A DNA stretch of 18,203 nt, from contig CAAGFF010000216.1 of assembly GCA_900769055.1 (NCBI GenBank), forward strand, positions 1 through 18,203. The letters are read 5' to 3'. Within the stretch, counting starts at the first letter, position 1; each line of letters begins with the position of its first letter. This DNA comes from an uncultured Prevotella sp. (GTDB taxonomy: Bacteria > Bacteroidota > Bacteroidia > Bacteroidales > Bacteroidaceae). Under the pieces are notes generated by a model. The model worked only from the letters and a program-made list of their open reading frames with translations. It ran no database searches and was not told the DNA's origin. A program made the position numbers and the translations under genes. Of this stretch, positions 15,172 to 18,203 are shown piece after piece.

Positions 15172-17646
15172 ATGATTTCCGTGACACGAAAACAAGCTGT
15201 AAGACAGGCATCTATGCGAGAAAAACTATTGCTTTTAATGTATGTCATCATAATGATGGCAACACCGTCATATGCGGTTCTGAAAGAGAAGAACATCGAC
15301 AACACGCTGTCGCTGCTGCGACTGGAACTTACGAGCTACCGCACCGAGCTGGAGCGGCAGTCGGGGATGATGCGTGAACAGCAGAAGCAGGTGACAGCCA
15401 CCATGCTGTCGGTGATGAACAAGAGCAGGCAGAACTCCCTGATGCTCTACTCCCAGAAGAACGGCTTCATCTTCGACCTCACCTACGCCTGCCACGAGGC
15501 CACGGAGCAGTATCACGAATTCCAGAAGAACGTGCGTCCGTTCCGTCAGTACATAAACACCGCCGATGTGGAGATATCACGCTACGACAGTCTCATCAAC
15601 GAGCTTAGCATGATGAACAAGATCGGGCTCTCGGAAAGGGCAAAGATTGACCGCAACGTCTGCCTCACGCTTGCAGTGAACATCAGGCACACGCTCAGCG
15701 ACAACCGTAACCAGATGCAGGACTACATCAAAATCTACAATCAGACAGAAGAAAGGCTGAAGTACCTGAACATCTACGCCAACAAACGATACAGCGACAT
15801 ACAGCAGAGCATATTCAGCAACCGTGGTGACAACTACCTGAAGATACTCTCGAACCTTGGCCACCAGCTCAATGAGACCACCGAGACAGTATCATCCAAG
15901 TACCGGCCGCAGAAGAAGGTGCAGTCCGACTGGGACAGCCGCATCATGCTCGGCCTGTTGTGCATCATCATTTTCGGAGGCTTCATAGCCGTGCTCATCA
16001 ACTTCGTCATCATCCGGTGGATAATCCGCAAGGCCGCGCAATACGAGCGTTTAGCCAAATACAAGGATATGCTTGAGCGCAAGCTCACATGCATCAACCT
16101 CGCCATGTCCGTAGCCACCTTCGCCCTCATACTGGGTGCCGTCAGGATGATAGTTGAGCAGAACTTCCTCATCATGGCCAGCGGCCTGCTCATTGAGTAC
16201 ACATGGCTCATGGAGGTGATAGTGCTGTCGCTGATACTGCGCCTCGACGGCAATCAGACGCGCAACGGCTTTAAGGTCTACATGCCGCTCATGGTGATGG
16301 GCTTCCTTGTAATAGTCTTCCGCATAGTTCTGGTACCCAACGACCTCGTGAACCTGGTGTTCCCGCCAATTCTTCTGGCATCCATCGTGTGGCAATGGAA
16401 CAGGATAAAGAAGTACAACGACGGCATTGAGAAATCCGACCGCTACTACTCCTATATCTCGCTGTGCGTATTCGTTCTGTCCACGATATTCTCATGGATA
16501 GGCAACACCCTTCTGGCCGTGCAGATACTCATCTGGTGGGTGATGCAGCTGACCTGCATCCTGACCATCACCTTCCTACGTGGATGGCTCAAGAAATATT
16601 CCGAGAGGAAAAACATCGCAAGCAAGGCCATCACGGGACGCTGGCTCTTCAACTTCATCTACGATGTTGTCCTGCCCGTACTCTGCGTGGCATCCATTAT
16701 AGTGTCCATCTACTGGGCAGCCGATGTCTTCAACCTCAGTGACACCACATGGAGCATCTTCCGCAAGTACTACATCGACGAGTCGGGTTTCCGTGCCAGC
16801 ATCTTCACCATAACACTGGCAACAGTCCTGTACTTCCTGTTCAAGTACATCAACAACACCTTTACCGAGCTGGCACGGCTTCACTTCGAGAATGTCGACC
16901 ATGCTACAGCCGCTACCCGCTTCGTCATGGCCAAGAACATCATACAGGTCATAGTCTGGGGAGCATGGCTGCTCATCGTGCTTGCCGTCTTCCACGTCAG
17001 CAACACCTGGCTTGTAGTCATCTCCGGCGGTCTGTCCACGGGTATCGGATTTGCCATGAAGGACATCATCGAGAACATCTACTACGGCCTCTCCCTCATG
17101 ACGGGACGCATCAAGGTGGGCGACCTCATCGAGTGCGACGGCATACGCGGAACAGTAAGCTCCATCAGCTACACCTCAACGATGGTCAACACCGTCGACG
17201 GCTCCGTAATAGCATTCCAGAACTCCCAGCTCTTCACCAAGAACTACAAGAACCTCACGCGCAACCATGGCTTCGAACTTGCCATCATCCCCATAGGCGT
17301 TGCATACGGCACCAATGCCGCCAAGGTGCGCGAGCTGCTCACAAGCGCAATCTCCAAGCTCGCATGCCGTGACAGGAGAAAGGATGTAAAGGTGGTATTC
17401 GCAGGCTTCGGTGCAGACTCCATCGACTTCAAGGTACTCGTATGGGTGCCCGTTATGACACGCACATACGCTAACGGAGAGATTATGGAAACCATATACA
17501 ACTGCCTGAACGACAACAACATCGAGATACCGTTCCCGCAGCGCGACATCCACATCATTGCCCCGTCAGCAGGCAGTCCTACCTTTGCTGACGATGAGGA
17601 GGAAGCCTTGAAGGCCATCAACCAGGGCAAGCCACAGGGAGTCTGA
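15172..17646 (+). CDS. Large MscS-family mechanosensitive ion channel
   Basis: The product is a multi-helix inner-membrane channel of the large MscS (MscK/MscM-like) type that relieves turgor at hypo-osmotic shock. In order: a signal peptide (hydrophobic 19-33, likely cut after SYA at 35), a mostly helical periplasmic region (36-255), about ten membrane segments (257-283, 303-327, 331-356, 370-410, 427-470, 492-515, 541-561, 586-609) and the pore helix (613-643, with Gly-rich GGLSTGIGFAM). The MscS beta domain follows (645-690, RIKVGDLIECDGIRGTV), then the alpha/beta cytosolic domain ending in the hallmark IEIPFPQRDIHI (784-795). An internal ATG at 15214 gives a more compact signal peptide (MREKLLLLMYV) and is a real alternative start. 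The gene is divergent from the kinase; the codons are richer in C- and G-ending forms than in the A/T-rich spacers. Family is certain, physiological stimulus inferred. Confidence 0.92.
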   Translation: MISVTRKQAVRQASMREKLLLLMYVIIMMATPSYAVLKEKNIDNTLSLLRLELTSYRTELERQSGMMREQQKQVTATMLSVMNKSRQNSLMLYSQKNGFIFDLTYACHEATEQYHEFQKNVRPFRQYINTADVEISRYDSLINELSMMNKIGLSERAKIDRNVCLTLAVNIRHTLSDNRNQMQDYIKIYNQTEERLKYLNIYANKRYSDIQQSIFSNRGDNYLKILSNLGHQLNETTETVSSKYRPQKKVQSDWDSRIMLGLLCIIIFGGFIAVLINFVIIRWIIRKAAQYERLAKYKDMLERKLTCINLAMSVATFALILGAVRMIVEQNFLIMASGLLIEYTWLMEVIVLSLILRLDGNQTRNGFKVYMPLMVMGFLVIVFRIVLVPNDLVNLVFPPILLASIVWQWNRIKKYNDGIEKSDRYYSYISLCVFVLSTIFSWIGNTLLAVQILIWWVMQLTCILTITFLRGWLKKYSERKNIASKAITGRWLFNFIYDVVLPVLCVASIIVSIYWAADVFNLSDTTWSIFRKYYIDESGFRASIFTITLATVLYFLFKYINNTFTELARLHFENVDHATAATRFVMAKNIIQVIVWGAWLLIVLAVFHVSNTWLVVISGGLSTGIGFAMKDIIENIYYGLSLMTGRIKVGDLIECDGIRGTVSSISYTSTMVNTVDGSVIAFQNSQLFTKNYKNLTRNHGFELAIIPIGVAYGTNAAKVRELLTSAISKLACRDRRKDVKVVFAGFGADSIDFKVLVWVPVMTRTYANGEIMETIYNCLNDNNIEIPFPQRDIHIIAPSAGSPTFADDEEEALKAINQGKPQGV

Positions 17647-17705
17647 ACAAGCCGAAGGGGGCGTTTAAATTAGTTAAAAAACTTCTTTGTCAGACATATT
17701 TTCCT

Positions 17706-17713
17706 TAACTTTG
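17706..17713 (+). promoter_or_regulatory. Candidate kdsA promoter, -7 element
   Basis: TAACTTTG matches TAnnTTTG, 23 bp upstream of the kdsA ATG. A TTTG occurs at 17686-17689, 16 bp upstream, slightly closer than the usual spacing. The 90-bp gap after the MscS-type gene shows no clear terminator, so readthrough from upstream is also possible. Confidence 0.5.
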
Positions 17714-17736
17714 CACACCAATCATACGTTACGACT

Positions 17737-18203
17737 ATGCTACAATCATCAAACCAGCCCAAACCGACATTCATAGCCGGCCCATGCGTAATAGAGTCAC
17801 CCGAACTACTCGACAGCGTGGCAACACGCCTTGTGGAAATCAACCGCGCACACGGCACCGACATCATCTTCAAGGCTTCGTTCGACAAGGCCAACCGCAC
17901 AAGCATCCACTCGTTCCGTGGCCCAGGATTGGAAAAGGGCCTGCAGATGCTTGCCGACATAAAGGAACGATATGGCCTTCGCGTCACTACCGATATACAC
18001 GAGAGCTGGCAGGCCGAAGCGGCAGGACAGGGATGCGACGTGCTTCAGATCCCCGCCTTTCTATGCCGTCAGACCGACCTTCTCGTAGCAGCCGCACGCA
18101 CAGGAGCCATAGTCAACATCAAGAAAGCGCAGTTCCTCAGTGTCAACGACATGCGCTACCCCGTTGAGAAGGCTCTTGAGAGCGGAGCCAAGGAGGTTTG
18201 GCT
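17737..18203 (+). CDS. kdsA: 3-deoxy-8-phosphooctulonate synthase, 3'-truncated by the window
   Basis: KdsA condenses phosphoenolpyruvate with arabinose 5-phosphate to KDO 8-phosphate, the first committed step toward the KDO of lipopolysaccharide inner core. The first 155 codons of an expected 260-285 are present. Seen are FIAGPCVIES (12-21), the substrate-binding block FKASFDKANRTSIHSFRG (about 45-62), TTDIHE, LQIPAFLCRQTDLL and VNIKKAQFL. The cysteine in GPCVIES sits where metal-dependent enzymes such as that of Aquifex have their metal ligand and where E. coli has asparagine, so this is probably the metal-dependent class. The start is the ATG at 17737, just after a promoter-like element. 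Assignment is secure. Confidence 0.95.
   Translation, partial: MLQSSNQPKPTFIAGPCVIESPELLDSVATRLVEINRAHGTDIIFKASFDKANRTSIHSFRGPGLEKGLQMLADIKERYGLRVTTDIHESWQAEAAGQGCDVLQIPAFLCRQTDLLVAAARTGAIVNIKKAQFLSVNDMRYPVEKALESGAKEVW

Overview
The window looks like chromosomal DNA from a member of the Bacteroidota, most likely Bacteroidales of the Prevotella type. Three things point there: promoter-like elements of the Bacteroides form TAnnTTTG upstream of several genes, mostly A/T-rich upstream regions instead of Shine-Dalgarno sites, and protein sequences of Bacteroidales character (fused NuoCD, Complex I without NuoEFG). No transposase, integrase, phage gene, CRISPR array, tRNA or rRNA gene was found, so this is a core-genome region.

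Layout. (1) nt 1-3155, plus strand: carB, the large subunit of carbamoyl-phosphate synthase, cut at its 5' end by the window edge. (2) nt 3183-3257: two adjacent hairpins separating carB from the convergent nuo operon. (3) nt 3327-13714, minus strand: a ten-gene operon for Complex I in the order nuoA-B-CD-H-I-J-K-L-M-N, with spacings from a 10-bp overlap to an 87-bp gap. (4) nt 13715-14227: a gene-free stretch of about 510 bp holding a candidate nuo promoter and, further upstream, a candidate minus-strand small RNA with its own promoter and intrinsic terminator; nt 13784-13933 shows nothing else convincing. (5) nt 14228-15085, minus: a BadF/BadG-type sugar-kinase gene interrupted by an in-frame TAA close to its 3' end. 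(6) nt 15086-15171: a short divergent promoter region. (7) nt 15172-17646, plus: a large MscS-family mechanosensitive channel. (8) nt 17737-18203, plus: the 5' part of kdsA (KDO-8-phosphate synthase), cut by the window end.

How it works together. The nuo genes encode the membrane arm (NuoA, H, J, K, L, M, N) and the connecting Fe-S/quinone module (NuoB, CD, I) but no NADH-oxidising module (NuoE, F, G), so this 11-subunit-type complex must take electrons from a donor other than NADH bound to NuoF, or from a partner encoded elsewhere. CarB serves pyrimidine and arginine synthesis, and KdsA makes the KDO precursor of lipopolysaccharide, so the cell has an outer membrane. The features most worth a second look are the candidate small RNA, the premature stop in the kinase gene, the loss of the conserved TM7 lysine in NuoM, the Ala/Pro/Lys-rich tail on NuoB and the long palindrome between nuoM and nuoN.
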